Source of the DNA: JBGTLA01 sp041744375
GTDB taxonomy: Bacteria; Actinomycetota; Acidimicrobiia; Spongiisociales; ZC4RG35
Direction of reading: 5' to 3'
DNA: 14,864 nucleotides
Assembly (NCBI GenBank): GCA_041744375.1
Contig: JBGTLA010000002.1
Coordinates: 1-14,864 of the forward strand
The notes below the pieces were generated by a model, which worked only from the letters and a program-made list of their open reading frames with translations, had not been told where the DNA came from and did no database searches. Position numbers and translations under genes: made by a program. This document shows positions 13,803 to 14,864 of this stretch, piece after piece (the first letter of the stretch is position 1; every line of letters starts with the position of its first letter).

Positions 13803-14594
13803 ATGACCTCCACTTCTACGCCACAACCGAAGGACCTCGCCGTTGCTTGGTCGATCGTGCGCGCTCTCATCACCGTGAGGTCACCGCGCCCGTCGGGAAC
13901 CGGAAGCGTCGACCATTCCCTGTTCGGTCGACTCCTCGCCGACCTAGACGGGGATGTCGCCCGCCGGCTGCCGGCCATTGACGGTGCGTTGGCTTCGTAT
14001 CTGAAGGACATGGAACAGGTCGTACCCGACGACCTGGCCCGGCCACAAGCCCTGGCCTTTTGGATGAACGTCTACAACGCCGCCGCTCTGCGCCTGGGAG
14101 CCGAGACCGCCCGCTCTGGAATCGAGACGGTCTTGGGTATACCGGGTGCGTTCACGAAACCGGTCGTGTCGGTAGCCGGTGAAGCACTATCGCTCGACGC
14201 CGTCGAGCACGCCAAGATCCGCCGATTCAGGGACCCACGGGTCCACGCTGGGCTGGTGTGCGGGTCCGTTTCTTGTCCCACCCTGCGCCGCCAACCGTTC
14301 GGCGGTGATGTGGAAGGCCAGCTCGACGATCAGATGCGGCGCTTCCTGGCCGAGGGTGCCTTCGTTGCCGACGAGTCGGCCGGCCGGGTGGTGATCTCAT
14401 CCATCTTCTCTTGGTTCGGCCGGGACTTCGTGCGCCCGGACCGCATGCCCACGCTGCTGCCAGCTCGGAGACAGTCGGTGGTCTCGGCCCTCACGCAGTG
14501 GCTGCCAGCCGATGTCACTTCGTGGGTGGCGCACACCAACCCAACCGTGACTTTCGGGTCCTACGACTGGCGACTGGGCTGCGCGATCGGCTGA
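13803..14594 (+). CDS. DUF547 domain protein
   Basis: A 263-residue protein matching DUF547 across most of its length. Motifs are ALAFWMNVYNAAAL (residues 83-96), SLDAVEHAKIRRF (130-142, with Glu135 and His136), HAGLVCGSVSCPTLRR (148-163, with Cys153 and Cys158), SSIFSWFGRDF (199-209) and the terminal SYDWRLG (253-259). Conserved His, Cys and Glu hint at a papain-like or other thiol hydrolase, but no activity is established for the family. No signal peptide or membrane helix is evident. ATG 13803 is the likely start; a GGAG lies rather far upstream (about 12 bases). The 3' end overlaps the convergent membrane gene by 34 bases. Confidence 0.87.
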   Translation: MTSTSTPQPKDLAVAWSIVRALITVRSPRPSGTGSVDHSLFGRLLADLDGDVARRLPAIDGALASYLKDMEQVVPDDLARPQALAFWMNVYNAAALRLGAETARSGIETVLGIPGAFTKPVVSVAGEALSLDAVEHAKIRRFRDPRVHAGLVCGSVSCPTLRRQPFGGDVEGQLDDQMRRFLAEGAFVADESAGRVVISSIFSWFGRDFVRPDRMPTLLPARRQSVVSALTQWLPADVTSWVAHTNPTVTFGSYDWRLGCAIG

Positions 14595-14864
14595 GTGGCG
14601 GACCTGTCCCGGCGTGCTGCGCGGCGGCTGCCCAAGACCATCGCGGTTATGGCGATGGCCGCGGCGGCCATGTCGTAAGGCAGGATGTAGGTCCACATGG
14701 CACGGGCGTTTACCAGCCAGCCTCCGGCTGGTGTGAACCCCACGGCGTTCAGGTAGGCCCACACTGACCACAGGCATATCGCCACGATGAACAGTCCGCC
14801 GGCCCACCCGGCCAATCGCCCGGCCAGCATACGCAGACCGAGTGCGGTGGCCCCGGCCGCCCAG
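14561..14864 (-). CDS. Partial membrane protein, open at the right edge
   Basis: The minus-strand frame is open from the window edge to TAG at 14561. It contains two clear hydrophobic segments, AGGLFIVAICLWSVWAYLNAV and YDMAAAAIAITAMVLG, separated by a loop with GGWLVNARAMWTYILP, then a basic tail with RRAARRDR. An ATG at 14830 could be the true start (89 residues), but the upstream codons (WAAGATALGLR) are also hydrophobic, so it may be the C-terminal part of a larger protein. It overlaps the DUF547 gene by 34 bases at the 3' ends. Family not recognised. Confidence 0.6.
   Translation of the reverse strand, partial: WAAGATALGLRMLAGRLAGWAGGLFIVAICLWSVWAYLNAVGFTPAGGWLVNARAMWTYILPYDMAAAAIAITAMVLGSRRAARRDRSATQPIAQPSRQS

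Noticed and set aside
1..14864. Genetic-code change (TAG as sense) across the whole window
   Set aside because: GH15 and the partial right-end membrane gene appear to end with TAG, and the gene after GH15 has its own ribosome site, so TAG looks like a working stop at least there.
1..14864. CRISPR arrays, insertion sequences, tRNA or rRNA genes
   Set aside because: No regularly spaced direct repeats, no transposase motifs, and no T-loop or anticodon-arm patterns were found by eye on either strand.

Overview
The window is high-GC, gene-dense bacterial chromosome, most likely from an actinobacterium and plausibly an uncultured member of Acidimicrobiia. The support is indirect: GTG starts, mostly TGA stops, SLH repeats of the cysteine-paired CNPP type, a GH15 enzyme starting with the SDYALLSD-type motif, a SigB/SigF-type promoter in front of a csbD gene, and -10 boxes placed as for leaderless transcripts. 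I see no tRNA, rRNA, insertion sequence, CRISPR array or phage gene.

Left block (1-2883, minus strand): a tandem PD-(D/E)XK (RecB/Cas4-like) protein, a NYN ribonuclease-fold protein with two LOTUS/OST-HTH domains, and an ornithine cyclodeaminase/mu-crystallin-like gene cut by the left edge. The first two are 23 bases apart; the last two overlap by ATGA. Central plus-strand genes: csbD (3061-3258), a secreted beta-coil/SLH protein (4153-5106), a membrane-anchored DM13 protein (5308-5961) and an iodotyrosine-deiodinase-like nitroreductase (6006-6685, frame broken). A CxxC peroxidase-like AhpD-fold gene (3368-3964) lies on the minus strand between them.

Right minus-strand block (13620 down to 6714): a Met-rich four-helix membrane protein, an AhpD-like gene with two in-frame TAG codons, a GH15 glycosidase, a lipoprotein, a YjeF_N (NAD(P)HX epimerase) gene with a broken frame, a CcdA/DsbD-like thiol transporter, and an unrecognised 253-residue protein. 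At the right end are a DUF547 gene on plus (13803-14594) and a partial membrane protein on minus.

Several genes point to redox and stress biology: two AhpD-fold CxxC proteins, CcdA, DM13, an FMN nitroreductase, an NADHX repair domain and CsbD. They do not form one operon, so this link is an inference. Three genes have broken reading frames. Two of these breaks are each repaired by restoring one G to a GGG run, which looks like homopolymer sequencing or assembly error. The third, two TAG codons in an otherwise intact gene with the first at the predicted catalytic Glu, is not explained that way and is the most unusual feature here. The best candidate for an undescribed system is the NYN-LOTUS plus tandem RecB/Cas4-like pair.
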